Shown: piece by piece, positions 1 through 7,554 of the stretch
Numbering within the stretch: position 1 is the stretch's first letter
How the letters are laid out: every line of letters starts with the position of its first letter
Source: Microbacterium sp. Leaf159
GTDB taxonomy: Bacteria; Actinomycetota; Actinomycetes; Actinomycetales; Microbacteriaceae
Assembly: GCF_001423615.1 (NCBI RefSeq)
Contig: NZ_LMOU01000001.1
Span: forward strand, 1,409,104 to 1,473,103
Length of the DNA stretch: 64,000 bases
Direction of reading: 5' to 3'
Position numbers and translations under genes: made by a program
The notes under the pieces: model-generated
What the model saw: the letters and a program-made list of their open reading frames with translations, nothing else
What the model was told of the DNA's origin: nothing
Databases searched by the model: none

Positions 1-78
1 ACTCGGCACCAACACGACTCCCAGCACACACGCCACCGCAGCAACACGAGCAGTCCATCTACGCAGCACCATCATCAT
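1..78 (-). CDS. N-terminus of a secreted or membrane protein, cut by the window edge
   Basis: The minus strand reads open from an ATG at 78 (or the in-frame ATGs at 75 and 72) to base 1, 26 codons. The residues have the form of a signal peptide: two arginines and a tryptophan near the start (LRRW) followed by a hydrophobic run (VAAVACVLGVVLV). A G-rich ribosome binding site (AGGGGGG) lies just upstream, best spaced for the second or third ATG. The body of the gene lies outside the window, so its function cannot be told. It is divergent from the TetR gene. The frame and signal-like start are seen; that it is a real gene is inferred. Confidence 0.5.
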   Translation of the reverse strand, partial: MMMVLRRWTARVAAVACVLGVVLVPS

Positions 79-110
79 TCATCCCCCCTGGACGCATACC
101 CGCTCATCGT

Positions 111-123
111 AGACGCAGCGTCT
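111..123. promoter_or_regulatory. Short inverted repeat between divergent genes
   Basis: AGACGC-A-GCGTCT is a perfect 6-1-6 inverted repeat in the 78-bp gap between the leftward secreted-protein gene and the rightward TetR gene. It could be an operator for TetR autoregulation, but it does not match the palindrome at 907-927, so the assignment is weak. Confidence 0.25.
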
Positions 124-156
124 GCGGTGCTCGAAGCCGAGGTCTAGGCTCGTCCC

Positions 157-819
157 ATGCACGAATCCGCAGAACTGCGCACCGGCGTCGTGGCCGCTGC
201 ACTCGAGCTCTTCGCATCGCAGGGCTTCGACCAGACCTCCGTCGAGCAGATCGCGAAGGCCGCGGGGGTCTCGCGTTCGACGTTCTTCCGCCAGTTCGGC
301 GGCAAGGAGGATGTCGTCTTCGCCGACCACGAGGTGCTGCTCGAACAGCTGCGGTCATTCCTCGCCGAGGGACACGACGACCCGTGGGGCGCGGTGTGCG
401 CGGCATCCGAGTCGGTCTTCGCCCACTTCGCGCACGATCCCGAGCTCGCGCGTCGCCGCTACCAGATCGTCCGCCAGGTGCCGGTGCTCCGCGAGCGCGA
501 GATCATCACGGTGTTCCGCTACGAGCGCCTGTTCGACGACTATCTGCGCAGCTCGCTTCCCGGCATCGATCCTCTGGACGCGGTCGGGTTCTCGGCCCTC
601 GTCACCGCCGTGCACAACCACGTTCTGCGTCAGCTGCTGCGCGGCAAGAAGAAGGTGCCGCTCTCGACGCTGCAGACTGCTCTCGCCGACGTGCGCCGCC
701 GATACGGCGTCTCCTCGGAAGCTGTCGCCGAGGCGCCTGACGACGTCGTCGTCGCCGTGTTCCCCCGTTCGATGCCGATCGCCGAGGTCACCCGGCGCCT
801 GCGCACACAGCTCGACTGA
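157..819 (+). CDS. TetR/AcrR family transcriptional regulator
   Basis: A 220-residue one-component repressor. Residues about 9-55 form the N-terminal DNA-binding domain: a helix rich in Ala/Leu, then the TetR helix-turn-helix with the typical SVEQIAKAAGVSRSTFF (28-44) followed by GGKEDVV. The remaining 165 residues are the variable ligand-binding and dimerisation part, whose ligand cannot be read from sequence. Length is normal for the family. The next gene on the same strand is an acyl-CoA dehydrogenase, and a 21-bp palindrome lies between the two, so regulation of acyl-CoA catabolism is likely by context. No strong Shine-Dalgarno sequence precedes the ATG, so the start is moderately sure. 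Confidence 0.9.
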   Translation: MHESAELRTGVVAAALELFASQGFDQTSVEQIAKAAGVSRSTFFRQFGGKEDVVFADHEVLLEQLRSFLAEGHDDPWGAVCAASESVFAHFAHDPELARRRYQIVRQVPVLREREIITVFRYERLFDDYLRSSLPGIDPLDAVGFSALVTAVHNHVLRQLLRGKKKVPLSTLQTALADVRRRYGVSSEAVAEAPDDVVVAVFPRSMPIAEVTRRLRTQLD

Positions 820-906
820 GTCGCCACCGGACAGACTCGCAACCGGACTGAGACGCAGCTCCTCCGACTCCGCACGGGTTCAGACGCAACCGGAGTCGTG
901 GAACCG

Positions 907-927
907 AGTATCGAGGAGTACGATACT
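907..927. promoter_or_regulatory. 21-bp palindrome, probable TetR operator
   Basis: AGTATCG-(7 nt)-CGATACT is a perfect 7-7-7 inverted repeat that ends 10 bases before the ribosome binding site (GAAGGAG, 937-943) of the acyl-CoA dehydrogenase gene. Its size and placement fit a TetR-family operator blocking transcription of the downstream gene. The symmetry is seen; the link to the TetR protein next door is inference. Confidence 0.6.
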
Positions 928-948
928 TGGTGCCACGAAGGAGCCACC

Positions 949-2184
949 ATGAGCACCGCAGCCTCCCCCTTCCCCGGCGAGCGCGTCTCGTCGTACGACA
1001 TCACCGGACGACAGGACAGCGACTACTACGCCGTCTTCGCCGACATCCCCGACGCCGACCGCTCTGCCTGGGATCGCGCGAAGGCGTACATCGACGAGGT
1101 CGGGCCGCAGATGGCGGATGCCTGGGACCGCGCCGAGTACCCTCTCGACGCCGCCCGCCGCATGGGCGAGATGGATCTCGTCGTCGACGGCATCGAGCAT
1201 CCGTCTCTCACCCGACTCTCGCCTCTCGCCGCCGGCCTCGTGAACATGGAGATCTCGCGCGGCGACGGATCGCTCGGCACCGTACTCGCCGTGCAGGGCG
1301 GTCTGGCGCTGCGCACCCTCGCGCTCTTCGGCTCGGATGAGCAGCAGGAGAAGTGGCTGACCTCCCTCGCCGACGGTTCGGTCTTCGGCTCCTTCGCCCT
1401 CACCGAGCCCGATCATGGGTCCGACTCCGTCTCGCTCGAGACAGTGGCCAGGCGCGATGGCGACGAATGGGTCATCCGCGGCGCGAAGAAGTGGATCGGC
1501 AACGGCGCCTCGGGCGGCATCACCTTCGTGTGGGCACGCGTCGACGATGAGACCGCGGCAGAGCACGGCGCCGTGCGCTGCTTCCTCGTCGAGCAGGAGA
1601 CACCCGGATACACGGGGACGCCGATCCGCGGCAAGGCGTCGCTGCGCGCCATCCACCAGGCGCACATCGTCTTCGATGACGTGCGCGTTCCGCTGGACTG
1701 CGTGCTGCCGGGGACGAAGAGCTTCAAGGACGCGTCGATCGTGCTCTACGCGACCCGCTCAGGCGTGGCCTGGTCAGCGCTCGGACACGCGACCGCCTGC
1801 TACGAGGCCGCCCTCGCCTACTCGAAGGAGCGCATCCAGTTCGGCAAGCCGCTGGCGAAGTTCCAGATGGTGCAGGAGCGACTCACCCACATGCTCGAGG
1901 ACCTCACCGCGATGCAGCTCTACTGCCGCCGCCTCGCCGACCTCGAGACCGCGGGCGAACTGCGCCCCACGCAGGCATCGCTGGCGAAGTTCCACAACAC
2001 GCGTGCCGCGCGGCGCGTGGCGTCCATCGCCCGTGACCTGCTGGGCGGCAACGGCATCCTGCTCGAGAACGGCGTGATGCAGCACATGGCCGACATCGAA
2101 GCGATCCACACCTACGAGGGCACCGAGAGCGTGCAGGCCCTGCTGCTCGGCCGCGACATCACCGGGATGAGCGCCTTCGCCTGA
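949..2184 (+). CDS. Acyl-CoA dehydrogenase, glutaryl-CoA dehydrogenase-like
   Basis: A 411-residue flavoprotein that oxidises an acyl-CoA at the alpha-beta carbons and passes electrons to electron-transfer flavoprotein. Visible family marks are the FAD/substrate motif FALTEPDHGSDS, then GAKKWIGNG, and the C-terminal HTYEGTESVQALLLGRDITG, whose Glu390 sits where the catalytic base of the family lies. This C-terminal block most resembles glutaryl-CoA dehydrogenases (lysine/tryptophan breakdown), but substrate choice is inference. An in-frame ATG at 898 would add 17 residues; I prefer 949 because GAAGGAG lies five bases before it and because the earlier start would place the palindrome at 907-927 inside the coding region. 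Probably repressed by the TetR gene upstream. Confidence 0.9.
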   Translation: MSTAASPFPGERVSSYDITGRQDSDYYAVFADIPDADRSAWDRAKAYIDEVGPQMADAWDRAEYPLDAARRMGEMDLVVDGIEHPSLTRLSPLAAGLVNMEISRGDGSLGTVLAVQGGLALRTLALFGSDEQQEKWLTSLADGSVFGSFALTEPDHGSDSVSLETVARRDGDEWVIRGAKKWIGNGASGGITFVWARVDDETAAEHGAVRCFLVEQETPGYTGTPIRGKASLRAIHQAHIVFDDVRVPLDCVLPGTKSFKDASIVLYATRSGVAWSALGHATACYEAALAYSKERIQFGKPLAKFQMVQERLTHMLEDLTAMQLYCRRLADLETAGELRPTQASLAKFHNTRAARRVASIARDLLGGNGILLENGVMQHMADIEAIHTYEGTESVQALLLGRDITGMSAFA

Positions 2185-2213
2185 CGCCCCGAGGTCGGGC
2201 ACGCGGTGCGTGA

Positions 2214-2699
2214 TCAGTCGCAGCCGCAGCCGCCGGCGGGCGTCTTCACCATGAAGCAGACGTCGCACACGCCGTAATCGCGCTCGATGAGCTTGGGGGC
2301 GCGCTGGACCTTCGGCGCAGCCGCCACGCGGGGCGTCGTCGACCGCTTGGCCTTGACCGGCGCGATCGGGCGGAACTCGCTCGGGTGCGTCACATAGAAG
2401 AACGGTGCACGGCCTTCGCTCGGCTGCAGACGCAGGGGCGTCGAACCGATGACGACGACCTCGTCTTCCGTGAAGCCGTTCGTGTAGGTCTTGCCGATGT
2501 GCAGCGCAGCGCCCTCACCACGGCGGATCGCCTCGATGTAGCGGCCGCGGTCGATGTAGGAGGAGATGCCGATGGCATCCGTGATCGCCGCGATGAACTC
2601 GTGGTTCGCTTCGGCGATGCGGTGCGCGCGCAGCGCCTCCGCGAGGGTTCGGTACGGACGGGAGTTGCCTGTGGGGGTCGGGCCCTGAACTTCATTCAT
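2214..2699 (-). CDS. Conserved hypothetical protein with C-terminal cysteine cluster
   Basis: A 161-residue soluble protein that I do not recognise. It has no signal peptide or membrane segment. The middle contains Arg/Glu-rich helices (RGRYIEAIRRGEG) and a small beta-rich part (EDEVVVIGSTPLRL). The last 17 residues hold four cysteines at 145, 148, 158 and 160 in a C-x2-C-x9-C-x-C pattern, which could bind a metal such as zinc. The start at 2699 (MNEVQGP) is chosen over an in-frame start at 2726 because GAGATCCTTGAAGAA-type purine-rich sequence lies directly before it. It converges with the acyl-CoA dehydrogenase gene 29 bases away and is divergent from the FAD oxidoreductase. Confidence 0.75.
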   Translation of the reverse strand: MNEVQGPTPTGNSRPYRTLAEALRAHRIAEANHEFIAAITDAIGISSYIDRGRYIEAIRRGEGAALHIGKTYTNGFTEDEVVVIGSTPLRLQPSEGRAPFFYVTHPSEFRPIAPVKAKRSTTPRVAAAPKVQRAPKLIERDYGVCDVCFMVKTPAGGCGCD

Positions 2700-2740
2700 T
2701 TCTTCAAGGATCTCACGCCTGAGCATGGAAGACTGGCCGA

Positions 2741-4192
2741 ATGGCTCGCGCGACGATCATCGGCTCCGGCCCGAACGGCCTCGCTGCCGCCGTGACGCTC
2801 GCTCGCGCCGGCTACGAGGTGCGCGTCCTCGAGGCAGCGAGCACCATCGGCGGCGGTGTGCGCACCGCCGAATCCACGCTCTCCGGCTTCCGGCACGACG
2901 TCTGCGCCGCCGTGCATCCGGCTGCGCTGTCGTCGTCGTTCTTCCAGGCTTTCGGCCTCGCCGAGCGGATCGAGTGGATCACCCCCGACATCTCCTACGC
3001 GCATCCTCTCGACGACGGACGCGCCGGCATCGCCTGGCGCGACATCGAGCGCACCGCCGCGGGCCTCGGAGTCGACGAGCGCGCGTGGCTCTCGCTGCTG
3101 CGCCCCCTGAGCAGCCACGTCGAGGGGGTCGTCGACTTCACGGGCAACCAGATGCTGCGGATCCCCCGCGAGCCGGTCACCGCACTGCGCTTCGCACTGC
3201 GGATGCTCGACCAGGGCACCCCGCTCGCCAGCCGCTCGTTCCGCACCGACGAGGCCGCGGGGCTGATGTCGGGAGTTCTCGCCCACGCCAACACGCCTCT
3301 CCCCTCGCTCGCGGGAGCGGCGGCGGGCCTGCTGCTGGCTGCACAGGCGCATGCCGGCGGCTGGATGTACCCGCGCGGCGGAGCCCAGCGCATCGCCGAC
3401 AGCATGGTTGCCGACATCGAGTCGCACGGCGGGTCCGTCGAGTCCGGTGTGCACGTCACCGACCTGAGTGCGCTCGACTGGGGCGAACCCGCCCGGGGCG
3501 ACCTGCTGCTGCTGAACACGTCGCCGCGTCTGACCCTCACCCACCCCGACATCCCCGCCGCGTACGCGCGCGCCATCCGCGGGTATCGCTACGGTCCGGC
3601 CGCCGCCAAGGTCGATTTCGCGCTCGACGGGCCCATCCCCTGGACGAATCCGGATGTCGCGCAGTCGCCGACCGTGCATATCGGCGGCACCGCAACCGAG
3701 GTATGGGAGAGCGAGAACGCGGTCGCGCGTGGCCGGATCAGCGATCGGCCGTATGCGCTCACCGTGCAGCCGTCGGTCTTCGACCCGACCAGGGCGCCGG
3801 AGGGCAAGGCCGTGCTGTGGGCGTACATCCACGTGCCGCAGAACTCCGACCTCGACGCCACCGAACTGATCACCCGTCAGGTCGAACGCTTCGCCCCCGG
3901 ATTCCGCGACCTGATCCTGGCACACCACTCGGTGCCCGCATCGTCCCGCGAGGCGATCAACCCATCGGAGATCGGCGGCGACATCCTGGGCGGCGCGTTC
4001 ACGATCACGCAGGCCCTGCGCAGGCCGGTGTTCGGCCCGGCACCGTGGCGTACACCGATGCGGGGCGTGTACCTCGCCTCGGCCTCGACACCCCCGGGCC
4101 CCGGCGTGAACGGCATGGCCGGATGGCATGCCGCCCGCACCGCGCTGAAGGATGCCGGCACCCGCGTGACCCTCGACGACCTGTTCGACTGA
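2741..4192 (+). CDS. FAD-dependent NAD(P)/FAD oxidoreductase, phytoene-desaturase-like family
   Basis: A 483-residue flavoprotein of the CrtI/PYROXD2-like group. Residues 5-33 form the Rossmann dinucleotide-binding fold with GSGPNG (8-13) and an acidic residue at the end of the second strand (VRVLEA). The C-terminus has the second conserved FAD block of this family (GVYLASASTPPGPGVNGM). Members catalyse desaturation or other hydride removal, but no carotenoid genes lie nearby and the substrate is unknown. Length is usual for the family. It is a single gene, 58 bases before ligC on the same strand and 41 bases from the divergent Cys-tailed gene. Confidence 0.88.
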   Translation: MARATIIGSGPNGLAAAVTLARAGYEVRVLEAASTIGGGVRTAESTLSGFRHDVCAAVHPAALSSSFFQAFGLAERIEWITPDISYAHPLDDGRAGIAWRDIERTAAGLGVDERAWLSLLRPLSSHVEGVVDFTGNQMLRIPREPVTALRFALRMLDQGTPLASRSFRTDEAAGLMSGVLAHANTPLPSLAGAAAGLLLAAQAHAGGWMYPRGGAQRIADSMVADIESHGGSVESGVHVTDLSALDWGEPARGDLLLLNTSPRLTLTHPDIPAAYARAIRGYRYGPAAAKVDFALDGPIPWTNPDVAQSPTVHIGGTATEVWESENAVARGRISDRPYALTVQPSVFDPTRAPEGKAVLWAYIHVPQNSDLDATELITRQVERFAPGFRDLILAHHSVPASSREAINPSEIGGDILGGAFTITQALRRPVFGPAPWRTPMRGVYLASASTPPGPGVNGMAGWHAARTALKDAGTRVTLDDLFD

Positions 4193-4250
4193 GGCGCGTC
4201 CGCGAGCGACACCCCTTCTGCCGCAGCGCCACCACCGCCAGGATGGACCC

Positions 4251-5294
4251 ATGCGCTACGAGATCCCCTCCCCCATGCTGGCTAAGGCGGCAGCCTCCGT
4301 GCCCGACCCCGCGAAGACGACGGGCGGACTGCTGTTCGAGCCGAAGTGGGACGGCTTCCGCGGGCTGATCTCGTGGGACGGAGACACCGTCGAGATCGGA
4401 TCGCGCGGGGCGAAGCCCCTGACCCGTTACTTCCCCGAGCTCGTCGAGGCGATCCCCCGGGTGCTGCCGGGGCCGTGCCTGCTCGACGGCGAGATCGTCG
4501 TCGCCACCGGCCCCGACGGCGCACAGCGGCTCGACTGGGAGGCACTGAGCCAGCGCATCCACCCCGCGGCATCGCGCGTGGCCAAGCTCGCCGACGAGAC
4601 CCCGGCGATGTTCATCGCCTTCGATCTGCTCGCCCTCGGCGACGAGGATCTGCTGAGCACGCCGTTCGCCGAGCGACGCGAGCGCCTCGAGGCGCTGATG
4701 GCCGACGTCGAGCATCCGCTGCACATCACCCGCACGACCCGCGACCGCGACGCCGCCGTGCGCTGGCTCGCGGAGTTCGAAGGAGCAGGTCTCGACGGCG
4801 TCGTCGCGAAGCCCCTCGACCAGCCGTACGCCCCGGGCAAGCGCACACTCATCAAGGTCAAGCACGCGCGCACCGCCGACGTCGTCGCCCTCGGCTACCG
4901 CATCCACAAGTCCGGTTCCGGCGTCGGATCGCTGCTCGTCGGCCTGTACGACTCCGACGGCACGCTGCGCCAGGTCGGCGGTGTCGCGGCATGGAGCGAC
5001 GTCCGACGCAGGGAGCTCGTCGACGAGCTCGCGCCGCTCGTCGAACGCGACGACGCAGGCGACGCCGTGACCGGTGCGGGAGAACGCTCGCGCTTCAGCG
5101 GCTCGAAGGACGTGTCGTTCGTGCGGCTGCGCCCCGAGCTGGTGCTCGAGGTGCGCTACGACCAGCTCGAAGGAGCGCGATTCCGCCACACCGTGCAGTT
5201 CGAGCGCTGGCGCCCCGACCGCGACGCGCGCTCATGCACCTACGACCAGCTCGACACCGTCGCCGGTTACGACCTCGCCGATGTCATCGGCTGA
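4251..5294 (+). CDS. ligC: ATP-dependent DNA ligase, LigC type
   Basis: A 347-residue ligase that seals nicks in DNA using ATP. The adenylation domain is in the first two thirds: KWDG with the lysine that takes AMP at position 32, LLDGEIV (motif III), DGVVAKPLD (motif IV), and LIKVKHARTADVV (motif V). The remaining part is the OB-fold domain. No primase, nuclease or LigD polymerase domain is fused to it, and the length matches the stand-alone LigC of mycobacteria. The gene ends three bases from the end of the convergent Prim-PolC gene. In mycobacteria this LigC/Prim-PolC pair acts in gap filling and base excision repair; that role here is inferred from family and pairing. Confidence 0.92.
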   Translation: MRYEIPSPMLAKAAASVPDPAKTTGGLLFEPKWDGFRGLISWDGDTVEIGSRGAKPLTRYFPELVEAIPRVLPGPCLLDGEIVVATGPDGAQRLDWEALSQRIHPAASRVAKLADETPAMFIAFDLLALGDEDLLSTPFAERRERLEALMADVEHPLHITRTTRDRDAAVRWLAEFEGAGLDGVVAKPLDQPYAPGKRTLIKVKHARTADVVALGYRIHKSGSGVGSLLVGLYDSDGTLRQVGGVAAWSDVRRRELVDELAPLVERDDAGDAVTGAGERSRFSGSKDVSFVRLRPELVLEVRYDQLEGARFRHTVQFERWRPDRDARSCTYDQLDTVAGYDLADVIG

Positions 5295-5297
5295 CGG

Positions 5298-6350
5298 TCA
5301 CTCGTCGACCGGGTCACCGTTCTCGTCCCAGTTCGCGGCGACCTTCTTGCTGGGCTGCACGCGTGGGGGCTCGCCCGGCATCTTGGGGAACTCGGGCGGG
5401 AACGACAGCTCGCCGAGCCCGGCCTCCTTGTCGCGCTCCCACCATTCGAGCAGGGTGTCGATGCGCCCGGGCGCACTCTGCATTCCCGCCCACGGGTCGC
5501 CGACCTCCGCGAGCCGCTTCGGGATGCTGCGGACCGTGAACGTCTGGGGGTCGAGCCCGTCGAGCTCGTCCCAGTGCACGGGCGTCGACACCGTCGCCTC
5601 GGGGAGCGCTCGGGGGCTGTAGGCGCCGGCCATCGTGCGATCCCGATTCGCCTGGTTGAAGTCGATGAAGATGCGCTCTCCGCGCTCCTCCTTCCACCAG
5701 TTCATGGTGACCTGCTCGGGCATCCTTCTCTCCAGCTCGCGCCCGGCCGCGATCACCGCGTGGCGGACGTCGAGGAACTCGTGGGTCGGCTCGATCGGGG
5801 CGAAGACGTGCAATCCGCGGTTGCCGCTCGTCTTCACGAATGCGTTCAGCCCCACCTCGTGGAGCACCTCGCGCAGTGCGTGCGCAGCCGGGATCGCGTC
5901 GGCGAACCCCGTGCCCGGCTGAGGGTCGAGGTCGATCCTCAGCTCGACGGGGTTGTCGGGATCGGAGGCGAGAGACGCCCACGGGTGGAACACGATCGTG
6001 TTCATCTGCGCCGCCCAGACGATCGCGCTCGGCCGGTTCAGCACGATCTGCGGATGCCGACGGCCACTGTTGTATGTGACCGTCACCGCATCGACATAGT
6101 CGGGCGTGCCCTTGGGCGGGTTCTTCGAGAAGAAGCCCTCGCTGCCCATGCCGTCGCGGAACCTCTCGAGAGAGACCGGTCGGTTGCCATTGGCCTCGAG
6201 GAAGGGCGCGCCGACGAGCTGGAAGTACTCCGCGAGCTCGGCCTTCGTGATGCCGACCTTCGGCCACACGACCTTGTTCGGACTCGAGAGCACGACCTCG
6301 CGCTCACCGTCCGGATCGACGACGGTCAGGGTCACGCGTTCTGAGGCCAT
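5298..6350 (-). CDS. Stand-alone primase-polymerase of the LigD polymerase family (Prim-PolC-like)
   Basis: A 350-residue archaeo-eukaryotic primase fold polymerase. It shows the metal-binding DxD in ELRIDLDPQPG (Asp140 and Asp142), the nucleotide-binding SGNRGLHVF (175-183, with the conserved histidine), and a third acidic residue in RIFIDFNQ. The N-terminal VVWPKVGITKAELAEYF and NRPVSLERF blocks are typical of LigD polymerase domains. There is no fused ligase or phosphoesterase, so it is not LigD itself but the separate enzyme usually found beside ligC, which fills short gaps and can add ribonucleotides. It converges with ligC. Start ATG is clear; the upstream gene on this strand (SseB family) ends 40 bases before it. 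Confidence 0.9.
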   Translation of the reverse strand: MASERVTLTVVDPDGEREVVLSSPNKVVWPKVGITKAELAEYFQLVGAPFLEANGNRPVSLERFRDGMGSEGFFSKNPPKGTPDYVDAVTVTYNSGRRHPQIVLNRPSAIVWAAQMNTIVFHPWASLASDPDNPVELRIDLDPQPGTGFADAIPAAHALREVLHEVGLNAFVKTSGNRGLHVFAPIEPTHEFLDVRHAVIAAGRELERRMPEQVTMNWWKEERGERIFIDFNQANRDRTMAGAYSPRALPEATVSTPVHWDELDGLDPQTFTVRSIPKRLAEVGDPWAGMQSAPGRIDTLLEWWERDKEAGLGELSFPPEFPKMPGEPPRVQPSKKVAANWDENGDPVDE

Positions 6351-6390
6351 GCTCCGACCCTAGGGCGCACGTGCGGCGCGCGGAAGACCG

Positions 6391-7527
6391 TCAGGCGTCG
6401 AGGTCGACGGCCAGGATGAGCACCGACGTCAGGGCGTCGCGCTCGACCACCATGGTGGGTCCGGCCGGGTCGACGACCACGCCTGCCATGTCGATGTGAC
6501 TCGACAGGAGCTTGGCGAGCTGCTCGGGCTCGAACGGCAGCGGGCGGTCGCCGCGGCCGAGGGCGAGCACCTCGAGCGGGTGCGAGAACAGCTGCAGGAA
6601 CCGCTTGCCGTCGGGGGTCTGCGCCTCGGCGATGCCGACCTGCCCGTTGGGGTTGCCCTCGTTGACGGCGACCCACATGCGCTTCGTGGCGAGCGCCTCG
6701 CCGAGCTTGGCTGCGGTGTCCTGCTCGCGCGGAGCGGCGACGATCGACTTGACGGTCATGTCGACGTCGGCCTGCTCGAGCGCCTTCTGCAGGAGTTCGG
6801 TCGGGAACACCACGCGGTGAGGAGCCGAGGCGTTGTCGACGATGAGGCCGGCGAACTCGCCCGAGACGACCTGCTGCAGCACCGAGGTCGTCGGCTGGGC
6901 GACGGCCGACGTCGCGGTCGGGTCCTTCTCGAGCTGCACCGAGTCGCGCACGGCGGCGGCCGAGCTGAACGCGAGCATGAACTGACGATCGCCGTCACGG
7001 ACCACGGCGACGGCCAGGGGCTTGCCCTCGCTGATCTGGGCACGGGCGTCGCCGTTCACCCGGATGTACAGGTGCCCCTGCAGGGCCTGGCGCAGAACGC
7101 CGAGGAGCTGATCGTTCGTGGCGCCCTGCTCGACCTGCTTGAGCGACTCGCGGAGCAGGACGTTGTCCTTCATGCCCGCGACCGTCTCTGTCTGCTCGGG
7201 CGGCAGTGCGGGTGCCAGCGGAAGACGGCGTTCGGCTTCAGGAGCCGGAGTGGCGGCCGGTGCCGCCGGGGCCGGAGTGGTGGTGGCTGCCGGAGACACG
7301 GGGGCCGCGTCGGGGTCGGGGAGCGCGACCTCGGGGCCCGCCTGGGCTCCCACGCCGCGGAACGCCTGCACGGAGATCCCGATGGTCGGGGCGGCCTCGG
7401 TCACCTCAGAGGCAGCTTCTGCCTCTTCGGCAGCGTCGACTGAGGACTCCTCGGTCTCTGTCTGGGTCTCGATCTGGTCGGCGACGACGTCGTCAGCGGA
7501 CTTCTTGCGGCGGGAGAACAGGGCCAT
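6391..7527 (-). CDS. SseB family protein
   Basis: A 378-residue cytosolic protein. The first 110 or so residues are low-complexity and acidic to Ala/Pro-rich, likely disordered. Then come two related alpha/beta units, the first with GHLYIRVNGDARAQIS and AVVRDGDRQFMLAFSS, the second with KRMWVAVNEGNPNGQVGIAE and FLQLFSHPLEVLALG, in the manner of SseB N-terminal and C-terminal domains. The molecular role of this family in actinobacteria is not known, although the name comes from a Salmonella protein. It lies 27 bases downstream of pcrA in the same direction and may share its transcript. Confidence 0.82.
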   Translation of the reverse strand: MALFSRRKKSADDVVADQIETQTETEESSVDAAEEAEAASEVTEAAPTIGISVQAFRGVGAQAGPEVALPDPDAAPVSPAATTTPAPAAPAATPAPEAERRLPLAPALPPEQTETVAGMKDNVLLRESLKQVEQGATNDQLLGVLRQALQGHLYIRVNGDARAQISEGKPLAVAVVRDGDRQFMLAFSSAAAVRDSVQLEKDPTATSAVAQPTTSVLQQVVSGEFAGLIVDNASAPHRVVFPTELLQKALEQADVDMTVKSIVAAPREQDTAAKLGEALATKRMWVAVNEGNPNGQVGIAEAQTPDGKRFLQLFSHPLEVLALGRGDRPLPFEPEQLAKLLSSHIDMAGVVVDPAGPTMVVERDALTSVLILAVDLDA

Positions 7528-7554
7528 ATCAGCCAGCCTAACCCGCGAAACCGC

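Noticed and set aside
898..948. Longer start for the acyl-CoA dehydrogenase at 898
   Set aside because: It would put the palindrome in coding DNA and has no ribosome binding site; ATG 949 has GAAGGAG at correct distance.
2741..4192. Carotenoid phytoene desaturase
   Set aside because: The fold is related, but no crtB, crtE or cyclase genes lie nearby and the closest resemblance is to the general PYROXD2-like group.
5298..6350. Full LigD for non-homologous end joining
   Set aside because: Only the polymerase domain is present, without ligase or phosphoesterase parts, and no Ku gene is in the window.
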